Part shown: one piece after another, positions 5,736 through 13,624 of the stretch
Layout: each line of letters begins with the position of its first letter
Numbering within the stretch: the stretch's first letter is position 1
Origin: CAZNVB01 sp964651495
GTDB lineage: Bacteria > Acidobacteriota > Aminicenantia > Aminicenantales > UBA8522
DNA length: 22,821 bases
Assembly: GCA_964651495.1 (NCBI GenBank)
Contig: CAZYWP010000039.1
Span: 1-22,821, forward strand
Direction of reading: 5' to 3'
Made by a program: the position numbers and the translations under genes
Notes under the pieces: generated by a model
What the model saw: only the letters and a program-made list of their open reading frames with translations
Told to the model about the DNA's origin: nothing
The model's database searches: none

Positions 5736-8285
5736 CTACGGGTTGTTCTTTTTCTGAAGAAGAGCGGCATACACGGCCGCTTTCTCCGGCTTTCCCCAGG
5801 CCCCGTAGAGGTTGATGATATCCTGAATCGCGACCTGGGTCCGCCGATGGGTCGAACCAAAATTTTCCTGGATGATAGGGAAAGCTCCAAGCAGGAGAGA
5901 TTCGGCTTCGCGAAATCGCCTTTGTCCGATAAGGCAAGCACCCATAAGGAGCTTTGTCGTCGCGATCTGCCAGTTTTTTTCGGGAAATGTCTTCCTTTGA
6001 ATCTCCAGCCCTTGACGAAGATATTCTTCAGCCGACTTGTGGTCGCCTTTGCTCATTAGCACGGCAGCCAGGCTTCGCATATCTCCGGCCACATAGGGGT
6101 GGAAATCGCCGAGGTTTTTGCGGTCGATCTCGATGATCTCCCGAAATAAGCTTTCAGCTTGGTCCAGGTCGCCTTTCTGCCTGTGTAGAAGGGCCAGATT
6201 ATTGAGGTTAGTCGCGACTTCCGGATGCCCAGCGCCCAGTATTTTGCGGTTGATCGACAACGCCTCTCGAAACAGGCTTTCGGCTTCCTGCCCGTCATTC
6301 TTGTTAGTGAGATACAGCTCATACAGGAACATTCCCAGGTTGTTCAGGCTCTGGGCGACGGCGGGATGGTCTTCTCCGAGGATCTTGCGTCTGATGGCCA
6401 GCGATTCACGGTACATCGGCTCTGCTCTTTCGAATTCTCCCATCTGCTTGAGCGTCATCGCCAGGTCATTCAGGCTGTTCGATGTTTCCAGGTGCTCCTG
6501 ACCGAGCGCCTTTCGCCGGATTTCCAATGATTCGCCGAAGAACTCTTCGGCCTTCGCATAGTCACCTTTCAAATAATCGAGCTCACCCAGACTACCAAGG
6601 CTTGTCGCCACTTCGGGATGATCGTTGCCCAGGAGTTCCCGGCGGATGGCCAGGGATTCTTGCAGCAGGGGCTCCGCGGCCGCGTAATCTCCTTTGGCGA
6701 TCAACAAATAGCCATAACTCTGCAGGCTGGAGGCCACATCAAGGTTTTTGTTTCCCAGGGCGTGTCGCCTTGTTTCCAGCGCCGACTTCAAGAGCGGAAG
6801 CGCCTGGTCGAAGAGACCCAGGCTATGATAGACCTGTCCCATCGTATCCATCAGCCGCGCCTGGATCAGCGGCTGGCCGGCCATCTCCTTCTCCATTTTC
6901 TGCGCGCCCCGGTCGAGGATCTCCCGTGCGGTGATCGAGTTTCCTCTGGCCTCGCTGGGGTCGGAAACCTTGAACAGGTCGACGAGAAAGTCCGACACAC
7001 GCTTGGCCGTCGCCGCCTCTTCAACAGCTTTCTTTTCCGCCCGCACCGCCTTTAACAGGCCGATGGTCGTCCCCGCCGTCCCGATGAGAATGGCCAATAT
7101 CACCACTGCCGCAGCCGCCACGCCCAGCTTATGACGCTTGACGTACTTCCGAACCTTGTAGACAGCGCTCGGCGGACCCGCCGACACCGGCTCGTGCCGG
7201 AGATGCCTTTCGATATCAGCCGCCACCTCGGAGGCCGTAGAATACCTGCGCGTCCGGTCCTTGGCCATCGCCTTCATGGTAATCCAATCCAGGTCTCCCC
7301 GGAGCAGCTTGACCAGCGAGCCCGGGTCTGTCCCCCTCTTTTCAGCAATCTCCGCCTTTGTCTCCTTCAGGGTGCTCAGCCGCGTGCTGGCCTTCGGCGG
7401 CTCGGTCTCCCGGATGATCCTTTGGATCTCACCGAAGGCGGCCGACCTCAACTTGCGGCCGTCAAAGGGCAACGCGCCCGCCAAAAGCTCATAAAGGATT
7501 ACCCCCAACGAATAAATGTCCGTCCTGGTATCGACATCCAGGCCCGACATCTCCGCCTGCTCCGGGCTCATGTACTCGGGCGTCCCGATAAGCTGGCCCT
7601 GCTCGGTAAAAAGAGTCCGCTGCGCCAGGCGATGATCGGTCGCCTTGGCAATCCCGAAATCGATGATCTTGGGGACCGGCCGGTCATCCTGAATGACCAC
7701 AAGAATGTTCGAGGGCTTGAGGTCCCGGTGGATGACGCCCTTCTGATGGGCGTGCTGCACCGCCTGGCAGACTCCGATGAACAACTGCAGGCGCTCCCGG
7801 GTGGAGAGCTTATGTCTGTCGCAGTAATCAGTGATGGGGATGCCCCGGGCAAGCTCCATGACGAAGTAGGGACGGCCTGTTTCGGTGGCTCCGGCGTCGA
7901 AGACCCTGGCAATATTCGGATGGTCCATGACCGCCAGGGCCTGCCTCTCCGTCTCGAATCGCGTCACGACCTGACGGGTGTCCATGCCGAGCTTGATGAT
8001 CTTGAGGGCGACGCGGCGTTGGACGGGCTCCACCTGCTCGGCCAGGTAGACGATACCCATTCCACCGCTCCCCAGCTCTTCGAGGAGCTTGTATCTCCCG
8101 CCGATGAGCGCGCCCGGACTGACCTCCCTGATCTCCCGGTGAAGAGTCTTGGTAGGGGTGGCGGCGGGCGTTGAGCGGGCTGGCGGGCGTGCGCCTTCAG
8201 CCCCCAGAGTCACCAGTGCGGCGCCGCATCCGGCACAAAGCTGTGAGCTCTCGGGATTATCCGATTGACAGTTGGGACATTTCAT
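5736..8285 (-). CDS. Membrane Ser/Thr protein kinase with N-terminal zinc ribbon and C-terminal TPR domain
   Basis: This 849-residue Hanks-type kinase starts with a zinc ribbon (Cys3, 6, 17, 20) and a Pro/Ala/Thr-rich linker. The kinase domain (about 65-345) is complete: glycine loop GSGGMG at 72-77, Lys95 in VALK, HRDLKPSN with catalytic Asp188, DFG Asp209, and TPEYMSPEQ in the activation segment. A single membrane segment follows at about 390-412 after a basic KYVKRHK stop. The outer part (about 440-849) carries roughly nine 42-residue kinesin-light-chain-type TPRs with the LG..HP.VA.SLNNLA signature. The layout implies a cytosolic kinase coupled to an extracytoplasmic protein-binding sensor. 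The ATG at 8285 is taken because the zinc ribbon begins there and a purine-rich AAGGGAAGG precedes it. The DUF3788 gene follows after 40 bases. Confidence 0.93.
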   Translation of the reverse strand: MKCPNCQSDNPESSQLCAGCGAALVTLGAEGARPPARSTPAATPTKTLHREIREVSPGALIGGRYKLLEELGSGGMGIVYLAEQVEPVQRRVALKIIKLGMDTRQVVTRFETERQALAVMDHPNIARVFDAGATETGRPYFVMELARGIPITDYCDRHKLSTRERLQLFIGVCQAVQHAHQKGVIHRDLKPSNILVVIQDDRPVPKIIDFGIAKATDHRLAQRTLFTEQGQLIGTPEYMSPEQAEMSGLDVDTRTDIYSLGVILYELLAGALPFDGRKLRSAAFGEIQRIIRETEPPKASTRLSTLKETKAEIAEKRGTDPGSLVKLLRGDLDWITMKAMAKDRTRRYSTASEVAADIERHLRHEPVSAGPPSAVYKVRKYVKRHKLGVAAAAVVILAILIGTAGTTIGLLKAVRAEKKAVEEAATAKRVSDFLVDLFKVSDPSEARGNSITAREILDRGAQKMEKEMAGQPLIQARLMDTMGQVYHSLGLFDQALPLLKSALETRRHALGNKNLDVASSLQSYGYLLIAKGDYAAAEPLLQESLAIRRELLGNDHPEVATSLGSLGELDYLKGDYAKAEEFFGESLEIRRKALGQEHLETSNSLNDLAMTLKQMGEFERAEPMYRESLAIRRKILGEDHPAVAQSLNNLGMFLYELYLTNKNDGQEAESLFREALSINRKILGAGHPEVATNLNNLALLHRQKGDLDQAESLFREIIEIDRKNLGDFHPYVAGDMRSLAAVLMSKGDHKSAEEYLRQGLEIQRKTFPEKNWQIATTKLLMGACLIGQRRFREAESLLLGAFPIIQENFGSTHRRTQVAIQDIINLYGAWGKPEKAAVYAALLQKKNNP

Positions 8286-8317
8286 GGCCCGGCCTTCCCT
8301 TCGGTCTGGTTGGCCAA

Positions 8318-8346
8318 AGAATACCAACAAAAAAACTTACAGTCAA
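8318..8346 (-). promoter_or_regulatory. Promoter of the kinase-DUF3788 unit
   Basis: On the minus strand TTGACT (8341-8346, 5 of 6) is separated by 17 bases from TATTCT (8318-8323, 4 of 6). The bases before the -10 are TGG, giving an extended -10. The start would be near 8311, 26 bases before the ATG. The inverted repeat at 8374-8444 lies only about 30 bases upstream of the -35. Confidence 0.5.
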
Positions 8347-8373
8347 TCAATTCGCAATGTCCCAAAATAAAAA

Positions 8374-8444
8374 GGGGTCAGGTCTCAACTTTTGACAAAT
8401 TGGCGCAGCGTCATGAGGTTTGTTAATTGTTGAGACCTGACCCC
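8374..8444. repeat. REP/MITE-like inverted repeat (ggggtcaggtctcaac arms)
   Basis: The arm ggggtcaggtctcaac at 8374-8389 is matched exactly by its reverse complement gttgagacctgacccc at 8429-8444. The 39-base interior continues imperfect pairing (a shared TT-ACAAA). The left arm follows an A/T-rich run. From memory, sequences of the form GGGGTCAGGTCT...AGACCTGACCCC are common dispersed palindromes in many bacterial genomes, often near REP-associated tyrosine (Y1) transposases. No transposase is present in the window, so this would be a non-autonomous copy. It sits in the divergent gap between the kinase gene and the plus-strand secreted protein. Confidence 0.7.
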
Positions 8445-8540
8445 AAGTCAAAAATCGACAGGAATAAGCCCGGCTGGGGAATAAATGCACCTTCTCGAGA
8501 TATGAATAAGAGAGGACCATCTCGAAAAAAGGAGGCTCCG

Positions 8541-9077
8541 ATGAAATATCTCAAGACGGCAAGAGCTGGGTTCCTTATCCTGGGCGCGGTTTTGCTAGCT
8601 TCGTTTTCTTTCGGCGCCGTGGTTGCAGAAGAAAAAGCGGGCTTCGCTCTTCTGGAAAATCTCACCAAGGAAATTGTCTCGGCCGCAAAAAATGAGGTCT
8701 CTGCGGCGCCGGTGGAAGACCGTCTCAACGGGCTGATTGCCGAGGCCAAAAAGGCCCGGTCTGCGGAACTGATCGACGCCTATTTTTTTAAGAAATATAC
8801 GGCCCTGCTTGCGTTTATCAAACTCGGCCTGACGGCGGACGACCCGGAAGGGATTCTCTGGCCTCTCATGGAGAGGGTGGCCGGGGATTACATCCGCAGC
8901 GTAACCGGATCAGAGCCCCCCGGTTCCCTGAAGGCAAACTACGCCCAGCATGGTGCCGTGGGCCTTGCCAGCATCAGCACCGCCGTCATCAGCGAGGTCA
9001 CAAGCCTTCATCTCTATCTGGAAACAAAAGACCGGCGTCCGGAAGTGATGAAGCATTACCTGCAAATCGTGAAATAG
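8541..9077 (+). CDS. Secreted protein of unknown function (only plus-strand gene)
   Basis: I do not recognise the family of this 178-residue protein. It has a signal peptide (basic MKYLKTAR, hydrophobic 9-26, probable cleavage after VVA near residue 29). The mature part is almost wholly helical: an amphipathic helix at about 32-50, a second at about 55-75 rich in Ala/Lys/Glu, the segment FFKKYTALLAFIKLGL, and a C-terminal helix ending in KHYLQIVK. It has no cysteines and no visible catalytic motif. AGGAGG 5 bases before the ATG fixes the start, although the open frame continues upstream into the inverted repeat. It is divergent from the kinase gene and convergent with the SelB-tail gene 64 bases away. 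I found no convincing promoter in 8445-8540. Confidence 0.75.
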   Translation: MKYLKTARAGFLILGAVLLASFSFGAVVAEEKAGFALLENLTKEIVSAAKNEVSAAPVEDRLNGLIAEAKKARSAELIDAYFFKKYTALLAFIKLGLTADDPEGILWPLMERVAGDYIRSVTGSEPPGSLKANYAQHGAVGLASISTAVISEVTSLHLYLETKDRRPEVMKHYLQIVK

Positions 9078-9141
9078 ACAGGGCCGCGGACTTCAGAAAA
9101 CTGCGCCGGGTCAAGCGTTTCTTATCCATGTTCATCTCCCC

Positions 9142-9990
9142 CTATAAAATTTCCCGCGTCGGCCCTCGCCGGCGGGTGACGCCCATCTGGTCGAGCAGTT
9201 CGAGAAGAGGGATAGCGTATTTCCGGCTCAGCCCGGTCAGCGCCTTGAATTCCCCCACGGTCAGCTCCTTTTTTCCCAGCGCCCGCACGCGGCCGACTAT
9301 CTCGTCCAACCAGAGGGAGTGGACGAGCAGGCCTTCCGGGCCCTGAATGACTTTTTTCCTCTCGACCAGGACCGAGAGCAGCCGGTCCAGGCGTTCGGCC
9401 GAGACCCGGAATTCTTTCCGGATGGACTCCGGCGAAACCGATTGGGATCCTCCCCGATAACACGTCTCCTCGAGTCGGCTGAGAATCTTCTCTTCTTGCG
9501 GAGAGAGGACGACTTCATGAGAAGGGAGCCGGAGCATTTTCCGGGCCAGGCGGACTTTCCCCGTCCGTTCGAGAGCTTTCACGGCCAGGAGCAGGACTTT
9601 TTCCGACAGGTTGAACCGCTTTTTGATCTTTTCCAGGGGCAGGCCCTTGCGGGACGGGTTTTTTTCGTGGAATTGTTCGAGATGGGCGACGATTTTTTGG
9701 CAGAGATAGTCGAAGCTGTCCTGAGAGATCAGAAAAAGCGGGGCGAAGGACAGGATTTTGACCCTGCCGTCCGCCTCGAGCTCTTCGCTCAGGCACAGGA
9801 GGCTCTCTTCGCTCAGATAGGACAAATCCTGAAGGTCCTGGTCTCGTAGCCCCGCCGTCCCTTTTTCCCGGCAGAGCGCGGCGAGCGCGTCCCCTTCGCC
9901 GCCGGGAGGAATGCTGCGCGTTTGCGTCCCGCCTCCCTTCCTCGGCCGCTGCCCGGGGGGATGAACACTCCTGGAACGCTGTGGTTTCAT
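9142..9990 (-). CDS. Free-standing SelB C-terminal four-winged-helix protein
   Basis: This 282-residue protein corresponds to the whole RNA-binding C-terminal half of the selenocysteine elongation factor SelB but has no GTPase part. Residues 1-31 are a basic Pro/Gly/Arg-rich tail. Winged helices can be placed at about 32-90, 91-158 (with FDYLCQKIVAHLEQFHEKNP, typical of SelB WH2), 160-225 and 226-282. The last one has LTGLSRKYAIPLLE and GVTRRRG, the hallmark of the SECIS-binding WH4, with the Arg residues kept. No GHVDHGKT-type P-loop is present anywhere in it. Its ATG overlaps the RNase R stop (ATGA), so the gene is intact, translationally coupled, and not the tail of a broken selB. Possible roles are SECIS recognition in a split SelB or another hairpin-RNA adaptor. 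I see no selenium genes in the window. Confidence 0.85.
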   Translation of the reverse strand: MKPQRSRSVHPPGQRPRKGGGTQTRSIPPGGEGDALAALCREKGTAGLRDQDLQDLSYLSEESLLCLSEELEADGRVKILSFAPLFLISQDSFDYLCQKIVAHLEQFHEKNPSRKGLPLEKIKKRFNLSEKVLLLAVKALERTGKVRLARKMLRLPSHEVVLSPQEEKILSRLEETCYRGGSQSVSPESIRKEFRVSAERLDRLLSVLVERKKVIQGPEGLLVHSLWLDEIVGRVRALGKKELTVGEFKALTGLSRKYAIPLLELLDQMGVTRRRGPTREIL

Positions 9991-12062
9991 CGTTTCTTTC
10001 CCTTTCCGTCGGGGATAGGGAGAAGGGTCATCCGGCGCGCCAGGGGATCGACCGCCGCCAGGATCACCCTGACCGTCTCGCCGAGCTCGAATTTCCGGCC
10101 CGACCGCCGGCCGACGAGCACCCGTTTCGATTTCTGGTGGTAATAATCTCCGCCGAGGTCGCCATAGGAGATGAGGCCGTCGACAAAATAATCCTCCAGC
10201 TCGACGACGACTCCCGCCCGCGTGATGCCCACCAAAATGCCTTCGAACTCCTCGCCGAGCTTGCCTTTAAGAAACCGGTAGATGCGCCACTCGACCAGCT
10301 CTTTCTCCGCCTCATCCGCCTTCCTCTCCTGCTCGGAGCAATGGAGGGCCAGGGAGGGAAGGGAGGGCATTCCGGATCTTTCGCCGCGCCGGGCCGCCTT
10401 GAGAACCCGGTGGACGATGAGGTCCGGATAGCGCCGGATGGGCGAGGTGAAATGAGTATATTCCTTTAGGGCTAGCCCATAGTGGCCGGTATTTTCTGCT
10501 GAGTAGACGGCCAGCCGGAGCGCCCGCAGGACCTGGAACTGGACGAATTTTTCTTCCGGCTTCCCTTCGACCTGGTCCAGGACGCGCTGCAGGTCCCTGG
10601 AGGTCACCTTCTCGGGCTTGGGCAGCAGGAGCCCGAAAAGCTCCAGCAGGCTGCGCAGCTCTTCCAGGTCGGTCCGTCCGGGCGAGGGATGGACGCGGAA
10701 GATGGAGGGGATGCCCTCCCGGCTGAGGTACCGGGCGACGACCTCATTGGCCGCGACCATGAACTCCTCGATAAGATGGTGGGCCTCATTCGCCTCGAAG
10801 GCGGCCACGGCCTGGAGTTTTCCTTCCTGATAAACCAGCTCCGGCTCGAGCAGGTCGAAATTGAGGCTCCCCTGCTCCTCCCGGCGAGCCCGTAAAAGTG
10901 TCGCCAGGTCTCTCATCAGCAGGAAGTCGGGGACGAGCGCTGCATATTTCCGCCTCTCCCCATCATCCCCCTGGAAGATTTTGAAGACCGACGTGTATGT
11001 CATCCGCTCGGCCGTCTTGATGACTGAAGGATGAAACTCGGTTCGCACCACCCGGCCTTGAGCGTCGATTTCAAGCAGAGCCGAGACCGTTAGCCGCGCC
11101 CGGCGAGGCCGCAGGCTGCAGATGTCATTGGACAGCGCTTCGGGGAGCATCGGAAGGGTGAGGCCGGGAAGATAAACGCTCGTCGTCCGGTCCCGGGCGT
11201 CCCGGTCCAGGGCCGACCCGGGTTTGACATAGTGGGAGACGTCGGCGATATGGACCCCCAGGAGGAAGTGTCCCGACGGCAGCTTCTTGATACTGACCGC
11301 GTCGTCGAAGTCCTGGGCGGTTTCGCCGTCGATGGTTACGGCGGGCCAGCGCCGGTAATCCTTCCGTCCTTCCCGGTCTCGGGCGTTGATTCGGCCCGAG
11401 ACTTGATCCGCCTCTTCCAAGGCCTCGGGGGAAAAGCGAGTGGCCAGGTTGAACCGCCGGATGACCACCTGGGTGTCCACCCCGGGATCGTCGGGAAACC
11501 CGAGCACGCTTTTCACAACCAGACCGTCTCTCTCCACTTCGATGATCATGCCGGGCGCCGGGTTGAGAGGGCCTTTGGAGCGGAGCGGGACTTCCTCGGT
11601 TGAAGCGGCGTCAAACGGAATGAAATAGGGCAGGCCGTAGCGTTCTTGATAGACCCCGAGCAGCATTTCGCGAGCTTTTTTCAGGATGCGGACGACCCGG
11701 CCTTCGGGCTTCCCTATCTTTCCTTTCTCCCTGACGGCGACCTCGACGATGTCCCCGGCGAGGGCGCCCAGCGAATAGCGCCCGGGGATGAAAATGTCCT
11801 CCCCTTCTGTCCCCTCAGGCCGGACAAACCCGAATCCCCTCGAGGACGGCAGGAATTCGCCGCGGATGACGGTCCTGTCCTGGAGGGCAAGATACATGTC
11901 CTTTTTCTTGTAGACTACGCCGCGGCTCTGGAGCGCCTTGAGAGCCCGGCGGAGACTGGTGAGCTCCCTGCCTCTCAGCCGGAGGAGCCCGGCCAGCTGG
12001 CGGATGGTCAGCCCTTTCTTTTTTTGCCTGAGAAGGGAGAGGATTGTGTCTTCCATTGTCAT
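9987..12062 (-). CDS. rnr: Ribonuclease R (3'-5' exoribonuclease, RNB family)
   Basis: The 691-residue hydrolytic exoribonuclease degrades structured RNA processively in the cytosol. Domains in order are an N-terminal winged helix (about 5-50, TIRQLAGLLRLRG), cold-shock domains (about 65-205; GFGFVRPEG near 75), and the RNB catalytic domain (about 230-560) with AQDFDDAVS. Its Asp251, 253 and 254 are magnesium ligands. HFTSPIRRYPDL comes late in RNB, and a C-terminal S1 domain (about 600-680) is followed by a short basic end. The length is slightly below that of E. coli RNase R. The gene lies 9 bases after the preceding gene and overlaps the SelB-tail gene by 4 bases. Two ATGs (12062, 12056) are possible and neither has a strong Shine-Dalgarno sequence, which suggests coupling to upstream translation. 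Confidence 0.95.
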   Translation of the reverse strand: MTMEDTILSLLRQKKKGLTIRQLAGLLRLRGRELTSLRRALKALQSRGVVYKKKDMYLALQDRTVIRGEFLPSSRGFGFVRPEGTEGEDIFIPGRYSLGALAGDIVEVAVREKGKIGKPEGRVVRILKKAREMLLGVYQERYGLPYFIPFDAASTEEVPLRSKGPLNPAPGMIIEVERDGLVVKSVLGFPDDPGVDTQVVIRRFNLATRFSPEALEEADQVSGRINARDREGRKDYRRWPAVTIDGETAQDFDDAVSIKKLPSGHFLLGVHIADVSHYVKPGSALDRDARDRTTSVYLPGLTLPMLPEALSNDICSLRPRRARLTVSALLEIDAQGRVVRTEFHPSVIKTAERMTYTSVFKIFQGDDGERRKYAALVPDFLLMRDLATLLRARREEQGSLNFDLLEPELVYQEGKLQAVAAFEANEAHHLIEEFMVAANEVVARYLSREGIPSIFRVHPSPGRTDLEELRSLLELFGLLLPKPEKVTSRDLQRVLDQVEGKPEEKFVQFQVLRALRLAVYSAENTGHYGLALKEYTHFTSPIRRYPDLIVHRVLKAARRGERSGMPSLPSLALHCSEQERKADEAEKELVEWRIYRFLKGKLGEEFEGILVGITRAGVVVELEDYFVDGLISYGDLGGDYYHQKSKRVLVGRRSGRKFELGETVRVILAAVDPLARRMTLLPIPDGKGKKR

Positions 12063-12071
12063 CGGACCAGG

Positions 12072-12716
12072 TCAATAGTAAAACAGGCTGAGACGGGGGA
12101 TGCGGTTTTTTTCCCTCACCCGCTTGACGAGCTGGAGGTCGAGAATCCGCTCCTGCTCCTGTCTCGAGCGGCCGGCAAATTCCGCCTCAACCTGCCTTCG
12201 AGCGGCCTCCCGGTCTTCCGCCGAGGCGTGCCGCAGAATCAACTCATCGACCCTCTCTTCCAGTTCCTCGACTTCCTCCTCCCGCGGGGACCGCCGTGAG
12301 AGGGCAGCGAGGGCCTGGCGAAACACGTCCGTCAGGTATCCGGCCTCTGGGGGAACCGCCCGGAGGAATCTGCGGACCTCCGCGCCGGCTTTCCCGGCCT
12401 TCCCGGTCCGCGAAACTCGGGGTCGTTCGCGGCCGACCCCCCGGTCCCGGAACTCGGCGAAAGCCCGCTCGACTTCGGCCTGGCAGAAAGACAGCGAGAA
12501 GATTTTCCGGCTGCCCGCATGGCGCTGCCGGTATTTCTCGAAGGCTCTGCGGATTCCTTCCAGGACGATGCGCAGGGGAATCCTGGTCTCCTCCCAGGTC
12601 GAGATCGTCATGATGTCCTTTGAAGAGAGGACGAACGGCGCTCCCCGCAGGTCAAAAAAGGACTGGGAAATTTCCTGGAAGTAGCGGCCCTGCCGGGTTT
12701 GGCCTGACATGTTCAT
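12072..12716 (-). CDS. Conserved-looking hypothetical helical protein between coaX and rnr
   Basis: No function is recognised for this 214-residue cytosolic protein. An N-terminal module of about 80 residues (YFQEISQSFFDLRGAPFVLS at 12-31, then a WEE..IPLRIVLEGI helix near 41-56) looks like a compact helix-turn-helix-type fold. I have an impression of similar proteins in Acidobacteriota-like genomes, not verified. A very basic linker (about 90-115) and an acidic/basic helical segment (REEEVEELEERVDELI, then RQVEAEFAGRSRQEQERI) follow, probably a coiled coil. The C-terminus is RLSLFYY. It sits 26 bases after coaX and 9 bases before rnr, so it is an operon member and possibly nucleic-acid-related. 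The start at 12716 is uncertain, with another ATG at 12710 and only a weak AGG upstream. Confidence 0.75.
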   Translation of the reverse strand: MNMSGQTRQGRYFQEISQSFFDLRGAPFVLSSKDIMTISTWEETRIPLRIVLEGIRRAFEKYRQRHAGSRKIFSLSFCQAEVERAFAEFRDRGVGRERPRVSRTGKAGKAGAEVRRFLRAVPPEAGYLTDVFRQALAALSRRSPREEEVEELEERVDELILRHASAEDREAARRQVEAEFAGRSRQEQERILDLQLVKRVREKNRIPRLSLFYY

Positions 12717-12742
12717 TTGACGGCCTGAGGTCAGTTTTCCTC

Positions 12743-13522
12743 TCAGGCGTCCCTGCCCTCCGTGTTTTTTTCGTAGATCAGGCGCAACCCCTCCAGGACG
12801 AGGTGCGGCTCATGATGGTGGGGAACCCGGATTTCCGGGCCGAGGTGGGCGGCGAAACCCCCGGTGACGACGATCTGCGGGTCGCTCCCGAGCTCCCTGG
12901 AGATTTCGGCGATGATGTTGTTGACCAGGCCGATGTAGCCGAAATAGAGGCCGGACTGCATGCTGGCCACCGTCGTTTTGCCGATCGCCTTCTTGGGCTT
13001 AGCCACTTCGATCCGCGGCAGCTTGGCCGTCCGGAGATAGAGCGCTTCGGCCGAAATCTGGATTCCCGGCGCGATGGCTCCGCCGAGATATTCGCCCCGG
13101 GCCGTCACGACATCGAAGGTGGTGGCCGTGCCGAAGTCGATGACGACTGCGGGCCCGCCGTATTTTTCAAAGGCGGCGAGGGAGGCCACGACCCGGTCGG
13201 CGCCGACCTCGGCCGGGTTTTCGTAGAGGATCGGCAGGCCCGTCCTCAGCCCGGGACCCACGACGAGCGCTTTGAGGCCGAACAAATCTTGGCTCAAGCT
13301 TTGGAAAGACGGCGTCAGTGGAGGGACGACGCTGGAGATGATGATCCCCTTAACGGAAGCAGGGTCGAGACCGGCCGCCCGCAGCAGTTCGAGCAGCATA
13401 ATGCCGTATTCGTCCGCCGTCTTCTCACTCTCGGACCGGACTCTCCATTCCTTAACGAGCGCCTTCCCCTGAAATACTCCCAGGGCGACGGTCGTGTTCC
13501 CGATGTCTATGGCCAAGAGCAT
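12743..13522 (-). CDS. coaX: Type III pantothenate kinase
   Basis: The 259-residue enzyme phosphorylates pantothenate with ATP, the first committed step to coenzyme A. It belongs to the ASKHA (acetate and sugar kinase/Hsc70/actin) fold. The phosphate-1 motif AIDIGNTT (Asp6), GADR at 107-110 (catalytic-base Asp109) and DFGTATT at 129-135 are all present, and the length is standard. The ATG at 13522, 7-9 bases after GGAGAG/AAGGAG, gives the canonical MLLAIDIGN start. An in-frame ATG 21 bases earlier is less likely. In many bacteria coaX sits directly beside birA, as here. The two are separated by 102 bases that contain a hairpin and no open frame I would call a gene. Confidence 0.95.
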   Translation of the reverse strand: MLLAIDIGNTTVALGVFQGKALVKEWRVRSESEKTADEYGIMLLELLRAAGLDPASVKGIIISSVVPPLTPSFQSLSQDLFGLKALVVGPGLRTGLPILYENPAEVGADRVVASLAAFEKYGGPAVVIDFGTATTFDVVTARGEYLGGAIAPGIQISAEALYLRTAKLPRIEVAKPKKAIGKTTVASMQSGLYFGYIGLVNNIIAEISRELGSDPQIVVTGGFAAHLGPEIRVPHHHEPHLVLEGLRLIYEKNTEGRDA

Positions 13523-13574
13523 AGCTGATCTCTCCTTGGTCATCGGAGCGTGCAGGGCGAGGAAGCGGGCCCCA

Positions 13575-13605
13575 GCCGGTCGTCGCAGCCCGATCGCTGC
13601 CCGGC
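13575..13605 (-). other. Two-tier hairpin between birA and coaX
   Basis: On the minus strand an outer GCCGG/CCGGC stem encloses an inner GCAGC/GCTGC stem with a GATCGG loop and a 5-base bulge on one side. It lies in the only sizeable gap (102 bases) of the operon. No U-run follows, so it is more likely a processing or stabilising structure than a terminator. No promoter stands out beside it. Confidence 0.35.
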
Positions 13606-13624
13606 GATGACAAACCCATAAGGC

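Noticed and set aside
9142..9990. The SelB-tail gene as the 3' remnant of a frameshifted or truncated selB
   Set aside because: The sequence immediately upstream is an intact rnr in another frame, the start codon overlaps its stop as ATGA, and no GTPase-encoding sequence is present nearby.
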